Under the pieces are notes generated by a model. The model was not told where the DNA came from. It did not search any database and was given only the letters and a program-made list of their open reading frames with translations. DNA of 64,000 bases from Bacillota bacterium. Lineage in GTDB: Bacteria > Bacillota > Clostridia > Lachnospirales > Lachnospiraceae. Positions 1 to 8,123 of the stretch are shown in pieces. The translations under genes and the position numbers were made by a program. The stretch's first letter is position 1, and every line of letters starts with the position of its first letter. Location of the stretch: the NCBI GenBank assembly GCA_023391695.1, contig JAEWAK010000052.1:1-64000 (forward strand). The letters are read 5' to 3'.

Positions 1-538
1 GACTCTAACTCATGCGTTAGCAAAACAAATAGGTTATTTTGAGATGGATGTGGAAGATTATTATTTTCCTGAGCAAAGAGAATCAAGAAAATGGGCTTTA
101 GAAAATAACAGTGTAATTGATACAGAGCATTTAGACGAACTACCTTTTTCTAACCCTAGAACAAAGAGTGAAGTACAAACTGCAATTATGGAGAATATAA
201 AGACTCATCCTAGGTTTATTATTTCTGGAGTTACAATGAATTGGAGTGATGAAATTCTTTCTCGTATTGATATTGCTTTTTTGATTCAAACGCCACTTGA
301 AGAAAGATTAAAGAGAATTCAAGCGAGGGAAGAAAAAAGGTTCGGAGCAAGAGTTCTTGATGGTGGCGATATGTTTGCACAACAAATGGAATTCCGAAAA
401 GTAGTAAAAAATCGCGATTCAAAAGCAGTTGAAGAATGTGCAATGAAACTTGGTTGTCCTGTTATTGTAATTGATGGAACATTATCTGTGATACACAATC
501 TTGAGAAAATTATAGATAATCTTAATCATTTATTGTGA
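1..538 (+). CDS. P-loop nucleoside/small-molecule kinase-like protein, 5' truncated by window edge
   Basis: The reading frame is already open at base 2 and runs through the first ATG (44), so the gene begins outside the window. The codons before that ATG read TLTHALAKQIGYFE, which looks like the helix just after a Walker A loop (GxGKST), leading into MDVEDYYFP. The Walker A itself would therefore lie upstream. The pattern suits an AAA/adenylate-kinase-like P-loop kinase: a substrate-binding DVEDYYF, a LIQTPLEERLKRI segment resembling LID/nucleobase regions, and a closing VIDGTLSVIHN. The substrate cannot be told. About 178 residues are visible. It sits at the edge of an accessory region and is followed by decayed sequence and an IS91-type element. 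Confidence 0.6.
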   Translation, partial: TLTHALAKQIGYFEMDVEDYYFPEQRESRKWALENNSVIDTEHLDELPFSNPRTKSEVQTAIMENIKTHPRFIISGVTMNWSDEILSRIDIAFLIQTPLEERLKRIQAREEKRFGARVLDGGDMFAQQMEFRKVVKNRDSKAVEECAMKLGCPVIVIDGTLSVIHNLEKIIDNLNHLL

Positions 539-561
539 AGAAATTTAGTGCTACAAATTCT

Positions 562-822
562 TTAGGTTAGAATCGATGATGGGATAAACGAAAAAGCAGT
601 TTTGGGATTCCAGTGAACTGCCCCTTCGTTTACACCATTTTCGATTTGACCTAATTGAACAAAGTGAGCGTCCGGATAATCAACACGTATGGATTTTCAA
701 TCTTTGCTCTCTTCTGTAATCATAGCATAAAATTCTGCTCTTGCCAAAGATTTTATGCCTTGCAAAGCGGTTTTAAGGCATGACAAGCAAGCCTCTTTGA
801 AAGAAGCATTTTTAAATCTTTA
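562..822 (-). pseudogene. Decayed C-terminal coding remnant of unknown family
   Basis: On the minus strand, just downstream of the transposase, a frame reads as protein-like sequence for about 85 codons (including CLKTALQGIKSLARAEFYAM, then VDYPDAHFVQLGQIENGVNE) up to a TAA at 562-564. It is interrupted by one in-frame TGA and has no start codon. It looks like the tail of a real gene cut by the IS91-type element or by decay. I do not recognise the family. The composition is clearly more coding-like than the surrounding intergenic DNA, but this is a reading by eye. Confidence 0.35.
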
Positions 823-833
823 GTTACTTGTTT

Positions 834-1985
834 TTAATTACGCATAGGAAGAATCCGCTGCGGATGAGTCATATGTCCACCACATGATTTACAGAGGCAT
901 ACATCCACACCCCAAAGGTGCTTTAACATCTCCGGGCTGGTCATATCTCTCATAGCAGATATATATTTCCTACAACCGAGTAGATTTCTACATAGGGTAA
1001 GTATCTTTTCTTTGATACGTGATGAAAGAAGTCCATAGTGACGAATCCGCACAAAGTGCTTCGGTGGTACATGCATCAGAAATCTCCGGATAAATTCAAC
1101 GCCAGAAAGTGAGAGCTCTTTCCACTGACCTTCATTCCTGTAGTCTTTCACAGAGAAAGTAACCGTATCATGATCCATACGAATAAGTCTGTGATTACTG
1201 ATTGCTATACGGTGCGTATACTTACCGAGATACTGGATAACAGACTGGGCGCCATTAAAAGTTCTTTTACAGTGGGGTACCCACTCCTTGGAATAGCAGC
1301 TATCAATTAATTCTTTGAAAGCATAATGATTGCGGAATTCTTTTGCGGTTCCATGGAATTCCAGTTTATTATCCTGCCAAAGGGATTTCAGTCTATCCAT
1401 ATATTTTCCACGAAACTTTTTGGAAATAACCTGTACAGGTAGAAAAAACTTTTCACCTTTATCCTTCCAGTGATTCTTTGCATCCAGTCCACCGCCTAAT
1501 ACAATGGCATGGATATGAGGATGGAAGTTCATTTCAGAGCCCCAGGTATGAAGGATGCAAAGATACCCGATCCTTGCTCCCAAATGAGCAGAATCGTAGG
1601 ATAGCTCCTCAAGTGTTCCAGCTGCAGCATGATAAAGTGTATCATAAAGGAGCTTCTGATTGCTGTAGATAACGGGATTCAGTTCCTCCGGAACCGTAAA
1701 TACAAGATGGAAGTAGGGGGCATCCAGCACATCCTCGCGTTGTAAGTCCATCCACTTTTCTTTTGGAAGTGCCTGGCACATGGGACAGCAGCGGTTACGG
1801 CAGGAGTTGTAATGAAGTTTAATACAGCCGCAATCCTCGCAGACACTTACGTTAGCACCATAGGCTCCTGTCTTGCAGTTCATGATGCTTGTGGCAGCCT
1901 TAGACTGTGCTGCAGAGGGAGTATATTTTTCAAGATAATCCTGGTAAAAACGATAAAATATATCCTGTACTGTTAGATCAGTCAT
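834..1985 (-). CDS. IS91-family (HUH, rolling-circle) transposase
   Basis: This 383-residue protein has the IS91 layout: an N-terminal zinc-binding region with repeated Cys (CEDCGCIKLHYNSCRNRCCPMC, about residues 50-75), the HUH metal-binding motif in FHPHIHAIVLGGG, then a C-terminal catalytic half with a candidate tyrosine in SVIQYLGKYTHRIAIS, and a Cys-rich C-terminus. IS91 transposases nick one strand and move the element by rolling-circle replication. The start is set at 1985, because its ATG overlaps the stop of the upstream recombinase by eight bases (ATGACTGA), suggesting translational coupling; a longer start at 2024 would overlap more and lacks a better ribosome site. The element ends (oriIS, terIS) were not identified. 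Confidence 0.85.
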   Translation of the reverse strand: MTDLTVQDIFYRFYQDYLEKYTPSAAQSKAATSIMNCKTGAYGANVSVCEDCGCIKLHYNSCRNRCCPMCQALPKEKWMDLQREDVLDAPYFHLVFTVPEELNPVIYSNQKLLYDTLYHAAAGTLEELSYDSAHLGARIGYLCILHTWGSEMNFHPHIHAIVLGGGLDAKNHWKDKGEKFFLPVQVISKKFRGKYMDRLKSLWQDNKLEFHGTAKEFRNHYAFKELIDSCYSKEWVPHCKRTFNGAQSVIQYLGKYTHRIAISNHRLIRMDHDTVTFSVKDYRNEGQWKELSLSGVEFIRRFLMHVPPKHFVRIRHYGLLSSRIKEKILTLCRNLLGCRKYISAMRDMTSPEMLKHLWGVDVCLCKSCGGHMTHPQRILPMRN

Positions 1986-2832
1986 GGCTATCACCATCCT
2001 TCTTTTTATCAAAGGGACTTTCAATACCCATGAGAGATTTATTGCTTACATGCAGATATACCTCGGTGGATTTTGGGTCACGATGACCCAGCAGCGCCTG
2101 AATATTTCTGTATTCAACACCCGCTTCCATCAGATGAGTCGCAAAGCTGTGACGAAGACTATGAGGGGTGATTCCAGGTGAAAGACCGGCTTCTTTTACA
2201 GAGCGGCGCATTACCTGTTCTATAGAATTGACGGTAAGATACCCTTTTGTGAACCTGCTGGGAAAAAGGATATCCATCGGTCTGCCGCAGGTAAACCAGT
2301 ACTCTGTAAGCATCTGGAGATTCCGCTCAGACAGAATCGTATATCTATCCTGCCTGCTCTTAGTATTTCGGATGTGGATCTGATGATGGGTTCTGGAAAT
2401 GTCATCATAGTGCAGGTGCAGAGCTTCTGAGACACGTAAGCCAGAGGAATATATGGTGGAAAATATGGTGCGGTATTTGATGTCATCCGTGGCATCCAAG
2501 AGCTTATTGATGTCATCCAATACCAGGACGGTAGGAAGTTTATGATCTAAAATCATTCTGGGGACACGGATATCGTCCCACAGAATGTGAAGTACGTTCC
2601 GATAGAAAAACCGTATTGCAGAGTTATACAGGTTGAGAGTAGTCGCCTTTAATCCTTCCTCCTTTTTGGCAAGAAGGAAGGAGCGAACATCTTCACAGGT
2701 AAGTTCCTCCGGAGTTTTGCCCGTGTAATTCAGAAAGTAAGTGATGTAATTCTTATAAGTATCAATCGAGCGTTGTTTGAGATTGCGCAGTTTGCCCTCG
2801 GTTTCTAATTCATATAAATATTTGTCGTACAT
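1978..2832 (-). CDS. Tyrosine recombinase/integrase accompanying the IS91-type transposase
   Basis: This 284-residue XerC/D-like protein has an N-terminal SAM-like DNA-binding domain (about 1-95), then a catalytic domain with the R-K-H-R-H-Y signature: R in SSGLRVSEALHL, K in RNTKSRQDR, HSLRHSFATH, the second H in LLGHRDPKST and the nucleophile Y in EVYLHVS. The start is placed at 2832, where a GGAGGT site sits six bases upstream; the longer open frame to 2949 has no such support. It is the promoter-proximal gene of a two-gene unit with the transposase. Paired recombinase plus IS91 transposase genes are known from other clostridial IS91-like elements; the recombinase role in transposition is inference. 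Confidence 0.85.
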   Translation of the reverse strand: MYDKYLYELETEGKLRNLKQRSIDTYKNYITYFLNYTGKTPEELTCEDVRSFLLAKKEEGLKATTLNLYNSAIRFFYRNVLHILWDDIRVPRMILDHKLPTVLVLDDINKLLDATDDIKYRTIFSTIYSSGLRVSEALHLHYDDISRTHHQIHIRNTKSRQDRYTILSERNLQMLTEYWFTCGRPMDILFPSRFTKGYLTVNSIEQVMRRSVKEAGLSPGITPHSLRHSFATHLMEAGVEYRNIQALLGHRDPKSTEVYLHVSNKSLMGIESPFDKKKDGDSHD

Positions 2833-3188
2833 AAAATGACCTCCATGATAAACAGTAATAATAAGTTTCAATATCACAGCTATACCCGGAGGTGCATTTG
2901 AATCATAAAACCGCTTGAAAACAAGACAGATGGGTGGTATTCTTTTCATAGGCAGTGGGAAGGTCGATCCTGTTTGATTGTTATTTGTCGTGATTTAACA
3001 ATACTACTATTAGGACTTGCTTTCCACTGCTTTTATTATATAAAAGAAAAAAACTACGCTACAGCCTTGACAGGCCATCGCGCAGCGATTTTGTTCAATT
3101 CCAATTTGTGGGCAAATGAACTACCCATTATATTTATACTATGATGTTTAGCTAAAACGGAAACACGCAAACGGAAAGGAGTACTCAT
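2833..3188. other. Intergenic region upstream of the IS91-type element and first VOC gene
   Basis: No gene is supported here. The left part would hold the promoter of the leftward recombinase/transposase pair. The right part contains a 41-base segment (3097-3137) that recurs before the next gene at 3628-3669, sharing CCCATTATATTTAT. A good ribosome site (AAAGGAG) precedes the gene at 3189. The IS91-type element should end somewhere in this stretch, but the family has no inverted repeats and the end is not visible to me. Confidence 0.4.
3097..3137 (+). repeat. Direct repeat copy 1 upstream of a VOC gene
   Basis: The segment starts AATTCCAA, continues with a TTGT block and GAACT, and ends CCCATTATATTTAT. 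The same order of blocks recurs at 3628-3669 before the second VOC gene. It may carry a shared promoter or be a duplication boundary. Confidence 0.5.
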
Positions 3189-3602
3189 ATGAAATTTATA
3201 CAGAAATTATGTTTTTCTGGAGAGACAGAGGAAGCACTGGAAGAATATAAGCGAGCCTTTGGCTGCACAGTAAGGAATTTATTACATTATTCCGATGCTG
3301 TGAAAAACGGCTGGGAATCGCCAGATGTGGAAAAGGAATCACTCGTTTATCATTCCGAGATTATGTTTGGTGAACAAGAGGTAAGGATGAATGATCTGTC
3401 AGATGAAAGGGAAGTGGAACTTACAAAAGAAGTAATTCATATTATCGGGTTTGATACAGCAGAAGAGGTTGAAAAAGCCTTTTCTGTACTTTGCGAGGGT
3501 GGAGAAGCAATAAAGCCACTCGAGAGACCACCTTACATGGTAATAATCGGTACTGTAAAGGATCGCTTCGGAGTTAAATGGGAATTGATGTGTGACTTTT
3601 AA
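3189..3602 (+). CDS. VOC superfamily protein, PhnB-like
   Basis: This 137-residue protein resembles the PhnB/3-demethylubiquinone methyltransferase-like branch of the vicinal-oxygen-chelate fold: it opens MKFIQKLCFSGETEEALEEY, has a central metal-site-like VYHSEIMFGEQEVRMND strand, and closes with VIIGTVKDRFGVKWELMCDF. Such single-domain proteins act as dimers and include glyoxalases and drug-binding resistance proteins; the substrate is unknown. The start has a clear AAAGGAG ribosome site. It stands in a run of small resistance-like genes (second VOC protein, nucleotidyltransferase, ABC-F), which suggests, but does not prove, a detoxification role. Confidence 0.75.
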   Translation: MKFIQKLCFSGETEEALEEYKRAFGCTVRNLLHYSDAVKNGWESPDVEKESLVYHSEIMFGEQEVRMNDLSDEREVELTKEVIHIIGFDTAEEVEKAFSVLCEGGEAIKPLERPPYMVIIGTVKDRFGVKWELMCDF

Positions 3603-3627
3603 CATTATATATGGTGGATGTGAGACG

Positions 3628-3669
3628 AATTCCAAGTTGTAGAGCCGCCGAACTTCCCATTATATTTAT
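3628..3669 (+). repeat. Direct repeat copy 2 upstream of the second VOC gene
   Basis: Second copy of the segment at 3097-3137, with the same AATTCCAA, TTGT, GAACT and CCCATTATATTTAT blocks. It sits between the two VOC genes, so the pair may have arisen by duplication or share a regulatory site. Confidence 0.5.
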
Positions 3670-3742
3670 GAAGTAAAGTCTGGCACATAGGCAAATTTGA
3701 AGTTGTAGTGTAGATTATTTATATTTAGGAGGTATTAGCATT

Positions 3743-4168
3743 ATGGATGATGAATTGAAAATCAAAATGTACTCATTTACGGTGGATTGCATAGACCCGC
3801 ATGAATTAGCAAAATTTTATGCGGCGTTGCTCAAGTGGGAAATAATGTTTATCGATGAAGAGTGGGCTTGTGTATACGCTCCGGGAACCAATCAGGGAAC
3901 ATATCCTAGTATATTGTTTCAACGGAATCCTGAATATAAACCGCCTGTGTGGCCGGAAGAGCCTGAAGCTCAACAGCAAATGGCACATATAGACTTCGCC
4001 GTTAATGATTTAGAAAAAGCAGTTCAATATGCAATCCATTGTGGAGCAACAAGCGCAGATGAGCAATTTTCTAATAATTGGAAAGTTATGCTTGACCCCG
4101 CCGGACACCCTTTTTGCTTGTGTCAAATGAAATCAATTATCGAGAGTGCCCATTTTGGGTTGTTATAG
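3743..4168 (+). CDS. VOC superfamily (glyoxalase-like) protein
   Basis: This 141-residue protein has a glyoxalase/bleomycin-resistance-like two-module layout: KMYSFTVDCIDPHELAKFYA at the start, a middle strand YPSILFQRNPEY, then the second module AHIDFAVNDLEKAVQYAIHC and a closing MLDPAGHPFCLCQ. That order is typical of the actinobacterial/clostridial DUF-type VOC proteins often annotated as glyoxalase. The start has an AGGAGG site. It is not a recent copy of the VOC gene just upstream; the sequences differ widely although both lie behind the same short direct repeat. The substrate is not predictable. Confidence 0.75.
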   Translation: MDDELKIKMYSFTVDCIDPHELAKFYAALLKWEIMFIDEEWACVYAPGTNQGTYPSILFQRNPEYKPPVWPEEPEAQQQMAHIDFAVNDLEKAVQYAIHCGATSADEQFSNNWKVMLDPAGHPFCLCQMKSIIESAHFGLL

Positions 4169-4258
4169 AAAATCACGAAATTCCTGTAAATACTGGTTTG
4201 ATGGATGTCTTACCTATATTGTTACTACAACATAATCAACAATTTATCGGAGGGTATA

Positions 4259-5026
4259 ATGATAACAGAAAAAGATATTACAGAAACACTTAAAAATGAA
4301 CTACAGCCACTACCTTACATATATGCATTATGGTTAGAGGGTTCGTTTGCTATGGGCCATGCTGACGAATATTCAGATATCGATTACTGGATTGATGTTG
4401 ATGACGATTATGTAAAAGATGCTTTGGAACATGTTGAAATAGCGTTAAGTAAATTAGGTGAATTGGATGAGCGAGATGAAACCGGAAATGATCATCCGAA
4501 GCTTGGACAGATTGTATATCATATAAAGGGTTCAAGTCCGTACTTGGTATTGGATTTTAACTGGCAGCTCCACTCAAGGGACAGAAAAGAATATCATTAC
4601 ATAAAGAATGATATCGTAGAAGGAGCATTGGTCATATTTGATAAAGACGATGTTATACGATTTGAGGAAGCAGATGATCAGGAAATCATCAAAAATAAAG
4701 AAAATTGTAAACAGGAATGTGATTATAGATATAGTCAGCATCTCCGAGTAAGAAAATATATTAGCAGAGGCACTTTCGCAGAAAGTTATGCTTATTACAA
4801 CAAGTTTGTTATAGAGCCGCTTGTTATGTTTTTGAGATTAAAGTATACCCCTTTATATCCATACCATTATTTGCTACATATATCAATGCATATGCCACGG
4901 ACTATTGTTGATCGTTTGGAAAAACTAATACAAGTAAAATCGTTGGATGAGATGGAAAACAGAATGAGGGAAGCAGAAGAATGGTATCATGAGTTGCATG
5001 AGGAACTTTATTGTCAAACTATTTAG
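4259..5026 (+). CDS. Nucleotidyltransferase-domain protein (aminoglycoside/lincosamide type)
   Basis: The N-terminal part has the nucleotidyltransferase core: LEGSFAMGHADEYSDIDYWI, giving the GS motif and the DxD metal-binding aspartates, followed by a later acidic strand LVLDFNWQ. The rest (about 130-255) is helical and would bind substrate. The family includes lincosamide and aminoglycoside nucleotidyltransferases that transfer a nucleotide to a drug hydroxyl, but also uncharacterised proteins. Start 4259 is chosen because CGGAGGG stands four bases before the ATG; the frame is open further upstream to 4205 without a ribosome site. The length is 255 residues. It sits between VOC genes and an ABC-F gene, in keeping with a resistance island. 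Confidence 0.75.
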   Translation: MITEKDITETLKNELQPLPYIYALWLEGSFAMGHADEYSDIDYWIDVDDDYVKDALEHVEIALSKLGELDERDETGNDHPKLGQIVYHIKGSSPYLVLDFNWQLHSRDRKEYHYIKNDIVEGALVIFDKDDVIRFEEADDQEIIKNKENCKQECDYRYSQHLRVRKYISRGTFAESYAYYNKFVIEPLVMFLRLKYTPLYPYHYLLHISMHMPRTIVDRLEKLIQVKSLDEMENRMREAEEWYHELHEELYCQTI

Positions 5027-5030
5027 TAAC

Positions 5031-5058
5031 TTGAATTTATTGGAATTTATGATATAAT
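5031..5058 (+). promoter_or_regulatory. Promoter of the ABC-F leader
   Basis: TTGAAT (5031-5036), a 16-base spacer and a perfect TATAAT (5053-5058). It lies directly behind the nucleotidyltransferase stop and ahead of the 33-codon leader ORF and the ABC-F gene. Confidence 0.7.
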
Positions 5059-5089
5059 GAAGAAAAATAAGATAGAAAGGAACAATTCT

Positions 5090-5191
5090 GTGAAACCTAT
5101 TACTAAGATTATAGCAGTGAAACTTATCTCCGCGCAAAGACTACAATTGAAAAAAGTCGGCTATGCTTTGTTCGGAGGTTTCATTTCTTAA
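5090..5191 (+). CDS. Leader peptide (33 residues) of the ABC-F attenuator
   Basis: A GTG-started ORF with an AAAGGAA ribosome site seven bases upstream encodes VKPITKIIAVKLISAQ and goes on to end VGYALFGGFIS. It sits 25-30 bases after a strong promoter and is followed by a long structured untranslated region with two terminator-like hairpins before the ABC-F gene. This is the standard layout of ribosome-mediated attenuation of ABC-F and erm-type resistance genes: an antibiotic-stalled ribosome on the leader changes the RNA fold. Codons 21-24 (AAAAAAGTCGG, 5150-5160) are perfectly complementary to the 3' arm and U-tract of the distal terminator (5440-5450), which strengthens the call. Confidence 0.65.
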   Translation: MKPITKIIAVKLISAQRLQLKKVGYALFGGFIS

Positions 5192-5314
5192 AATAGCTGA
5201 TGCCAAACTATATTCGCTAGTTCTCCTGATATTTTTCATGAGGATTATTTCGAGTACCTCATTTTGGCATCCTAGTTTAAGAAGCGGTGATCAGGATTGA
5301 TTCATTGATATGTG

Positions 5315-5349
5315 ACTGCAACAGCATTAGTCTGTCTGCAGTTTTTTTA
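5315..5349 (+). terminator. First attenuator terminator hairpin
   Basis: ACTGCA-ACAG, a seven-base loop, CTGT-C-TGCAGT, then a run of seven T in all. It lies mid-leader, upstream of the ABC-F start, so it would cut transcription before the gene. Confidence 0.65.
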
Positions 5350-5409
5350 TGTTGGAAAGCATTAGTGAAATTGAAGGTTTTCGAACAAAGATTATGAGAC
5401 CAAAAACTG

Positions 5410-5450
5410 TCGGACAGGTTTGCAGCCACTAACCTGATCCGACTTTTTTA
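5410..5450 (+). terminator. Second attenuator terminator hairpin
   Basis: GTCGGA-C-AGGTT pairs with AACCT-GA-TCCGAC and is followed by six T. Its 3' arm and T-run (5440-5450) are the exact complement of 5150-5160 in the leader ORF, giving an alternative antiterminator pairing of 11 base pairs. Confidence 0.75.
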
Positions 5451-5611
5451 ATATGCCGATTTAGCAGAAAGCCGATACACCTGAAAGCAGTAACAGTGAA
5501 GTTGCACATAGATTTAGAAGGTAAGTCCATTTCGTATTTTATGCCTCCATGGTAAAAACAGAGAGTTTACCTATTAACCAGAAGGTTTTAGAGAAAGGAA
5601 AGATGATATCT

Positions 5612-7540
5612 ATGATTTATCAAATCAATAACGGACTTGTGAAATATGCAGCCGAAACCATACTTGATCATATTAATTTTGAAATAAGAAATACAGAGAA
5701 GATCGCAGTTGTTGGTCGAAACGGCTGTGGAAAAACCACTTTGTTTAAGGTTATTGCCGGAATGCTTCCACTGGATAATCTGGACAGTGATGAAGATAGC
5801 TGGATTAGCAAAGCGGGTAATACAACCATTGGGTTCTTACAGCAGATTTGCTTTGAGAATGAGAATTTAACAGTGGAAGAAGAACTTATGAAGGCATTTA
5901 CAAATTTACTTGAGCTAAAGAAAAAATTAGAACAGCTTTGTATCCGCATGGAAACAGACCAATCGAAGGAAGTGTTGGAGAGTTATTCAAAAACACTGGA
6001 ACTTCTCGAGAACTTGGGAGGTTATACCTATCAATCGGAAATGGAAACCGTTGTTACCAAGTTTGGATTTGCTCTGACGGATCTGAAACGCCCCATAAAA
6101 AACTTTTCTGGTGGGCAAAGAACGAAACTGGCGTTCATTCGACTGCTGTTATGTAAGCCTGATATTCTGCTATTGGATGAGCCTACCAATCATCTGGATC
6201 TCCCCGCGATTGAATGGCTTGAACGATATTTAAAGCAGTATCCTAAAGCGGTGGTTATCATTTCCCATGATAGAATGTTTCTAGATAAGATAGCGGATGT
6301 TACTTATGAAATCGAACATAGGAAAATGATACGATATCAGGGAAATTATTCGGCATTTGTAAAACAGAAGCGGTTAAATTGGGATAAACAGCAGAAGGAA
6401 TATCAATTGCAACAGAAGGAAATCACAAGGCTTATGACATTAATCGAGAAGTACAAGCATCATCCAACAAAGGTTGCTATGACTAAATCCAAACTGAAGC
6501 AGATTGAACACATGGACCTTGCCCGGGCTCCGGAAAAATACGACCTTAAGTCCCTCCATGCAGAATTTAAACCGCTTAAGGAGGGAGGACAGGAGGTTCT
6601 AAAGGTAAACCGACTTGTTATCGGTTATGACAAACCACTATGTGAAGTGAGCTTTGAGTTAAAGAAGGGACAGAGACTTGCAGTGATCGGTGAAAACGGG
6701 ATCGGAAAATCGACTCTTCTGAAAACACTGGTGAGACAGGTTAATCAGCTGGAGGGAACATTTTTCTACGGATTTCAAATTGATCCGGGTTATTTTGACC
6801 AACAGCTTGCCCAGAATGAGAATGACAGGACAGTATTAGAGGATTTTTTTGAAGAATTCCCTGATATGCTCTTATCGGAGGCTCGTTCTGCTCTCGGAGG
6901 CTTCTTATTTACTCAGGATACGGTATATAAGAAGGTTTGTCAGCTGTCAGGGGGAGAAAAGGTTCGGTTAAGTCTTGCTAAAATTCTGAAGAAAAGGCCT
7001 AATCTTCTTATCCTGGATGAGCCGACGAATCACATGGACATCGTTGGGAAGGAGGCGCTGGAGACTATGCTAATGAACTATGAAGGTACAGTTCTGTTCG
7101 TATCCCATGATCGGTATTTTGTACAAAAAATAGCAGATTCTCTGCTTATATTTGAAAAGGATAAGGTGAATTATTATCCTTTTGGTTATCAGGAATATAC
7201 TGAAAGAAAGCTCGCATCAGTTGAAGGTGAAGCTTCCATTAAGTTTGTAGGTAAGACAAACGCTCCAAGAGCAGTTCTGAACGGAAAGGAGTGGGATAGA
7301 AAAGCTCAGGACAGAAAGAAGCAGGAAATGAGAAAGCTAGAAATGATGGTAGAAGAGACGGAAAGGGAGATTGGCAGAATAAAGGCATTGATGGAGAACC
7401 CGGAAATTGCCTGTGATTGTGCTAAACTGAGTGAAATTAATGATCAGTTGATAAGGGAAGAGCATAAGCTGGAGGAGTATATTGAGAATTATGTAGAATA
7501 TCAGGAGAGAATGGAAGAAACAACGATAATTGGAATTTGA
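5612..7540 (+). CDS. ABC-F ribosomal-protection ATPase (antibiotic resistance type)
   Basis: Two ABC ATPase domains lie on one chain with no membrane segments. Domain 1 has Walker A GRNGCGKTT (about residues 35-43), signature FSGGQRTKLAF and Walker B ILLLDEPTNHLD; domain 2 has GENGIGKST, LSGGEKVRLSLAKIL and LLILDEPTNHMD. The linker (about 225-300) is long, basic and helical, and reaches toward the peptidyl-transferase centre in resistance ABC-Fs. A charged C-terminal coiled coil follows. The protein dislodges PLS-type drugs from the ribosome if it belongs to the Lsa/Vga/VmlR/CplR group, as the leader suggests. I chose MIYQINNGLV as the start by family habit; an ATG at 5603 is also possible. 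About 642 residues. Confidence 0.85.
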   Translation: MIYQINNGLVKYAAETILDHINFEIRNTEKIAVVGRNGCGKTTLFKVIAGMLPLDNLDSDEDSWISKAGNTTIGFLQQICFENENLTVEEELMKAFTNLLELKKKLEQLCIRMETDQSKEVLESYSKTLELLENLGGYTYQSEMETVVTKFGFALTDLKRPIKNFSGGQRTKLAFIRLLLCKPDILLLDEPTNHLDLPAIEWLERYLKQYPKAVVIISHDRMFLDKIADVTYEIEHRKMIRYQGNYSAFVKQKRLNWDKQQKEYQLQQKEITRLMTLIEKYKHHPTKVAMTKSKLKQIEHMDLARAPEKYDLKSLHAEFKPLKEGGQEVLKVNRLVIGYDKPLCEVSFELKKGQRLAVIGENGIGKSTLLKTLVRQVNQLEGTFFYGFQIDPGYFDQQLAQNENDRTVLEDFFEEFPDMLLSEARSALGGFLFTQDTVYKKVCQLSGGEKVRLSLAKILKKRPNLLILDEPTNHMDIVGKEALETMLMNYEGTVLFVSHDRYFVQKIADSLLIFEKDKVNYYPFGYQEYTERKLASVEGEASIKFVGKTNAPRAVLNGKEWDRKAQDRKKQEMRKLEMMVEETEREIGRIKALMENPEIACDCAKLSEINDQLIREEHKLEEYIENYVEYQERMEETTIIGI

Positions 7541-7553
7541 AGGAGTGTAAAAA

Positions 7554-8123
7554 ATGGATATTCAATTTAATAAAGATACGGTTGAGTATTTAAGTGATTG
7601 TGTAAAAGCGATAGAAAATTCGATGATGAACAATGGATATTTATATATCATCAATTCTGCACCAGGAATCGGGAAATCCACTCTTTTACAAAATCTTCAC
7701 ATGGGTTTGCCAGAAGGATTTGCGAGCCTTGATGGGGATGATGTCGGCAGGGTGATTCCGTATCAGAACAATTTAACATGGTTGAATCTGATTCAAGATA
7801 ATATCGCTGACTGCTGCATTAATTTTAGAAAAAGCGGATTCAACCGATGCGTTATCAGCTTTGTTTTTCCAAGTGAGGAGCGCTTGGAACACCTGAGAGA
7901 CTTACTTACGGGCAAAGGTTTTCATGTTACGCATATGCTGCTTGAATGCAGTGAAGATGAAATAGAACGAAGAATAATGGCAATGTTATGCAAGGATAAA
8001 TTAAAAGATAGAGTAATTTATGGAATTCCATTTGATAAAGATAAAATTTATTATAAGTATATTAGACCTCAACTGCAAACCCAACGAGTGCAAATATTGA
8101 GAGACCTACTTGATGTTTTATAA
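7554..8123 (+). CDS. P-loop ATP-binding kinase-like protein
   Basis: This 189-residue protein has a clear Walker A, APGIGKSTLLQNL (about residues 37-49), and a following SLDGDDVGRVIPY that resembles the DxD substrate-binding aspartates of small-molecule kinases. FNRCVISFVFPSEERLEHL is a kinase-like second strand, and CSEDEIERRI a LID-like helix. It starts 13 bases after the ABC-F stop with an AAGGAG ribosome site, so the two genes are probably cotranscribed and share the attenuator. A role in antibiotic phosphorylation (as in chloramphenicol phosphotransferase-like proteins) is possible but only inferred from fold and context. Confidence 0.65.
   Translation: MDIQFNKDTVEYLSDCVKAIENSMMNNGYLYIINSAPGIGKSTLLQNLHMGLPEGFASLDGDDVGRVIPYQNNLTWLNLIQDNIADCCINFRKSGFNRCVISFVFPSEERLEHLRDLLTGKGFHVTHMLLECSEDEIERRIMAMLCKDKLKDRVIYGIPFDKDKIYYKYIRPQLQTQRVQILRDLLDVL

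Larger units (their letters stand above)
5192..5450 (+). ncRNA. Structured attenuator leader RNA upstream of the ABC-F gene
   Basis: Between the leader ORF and the ABC-F gene the RNA can form: a long-range stem GATGCCAAA/TTTGGCATC enclosing ATGAGG/CCTCAT; a terminator-like hairpin at 5315-5349; and a second at 5410-5450. The first stem encloses roughly 5204-5270. Together with the leader ORF this is a candidate drug-sensing attenuator. The exact switching fold is inferred from complementarity by eye, not from computed folding. Confidence 0.6.
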
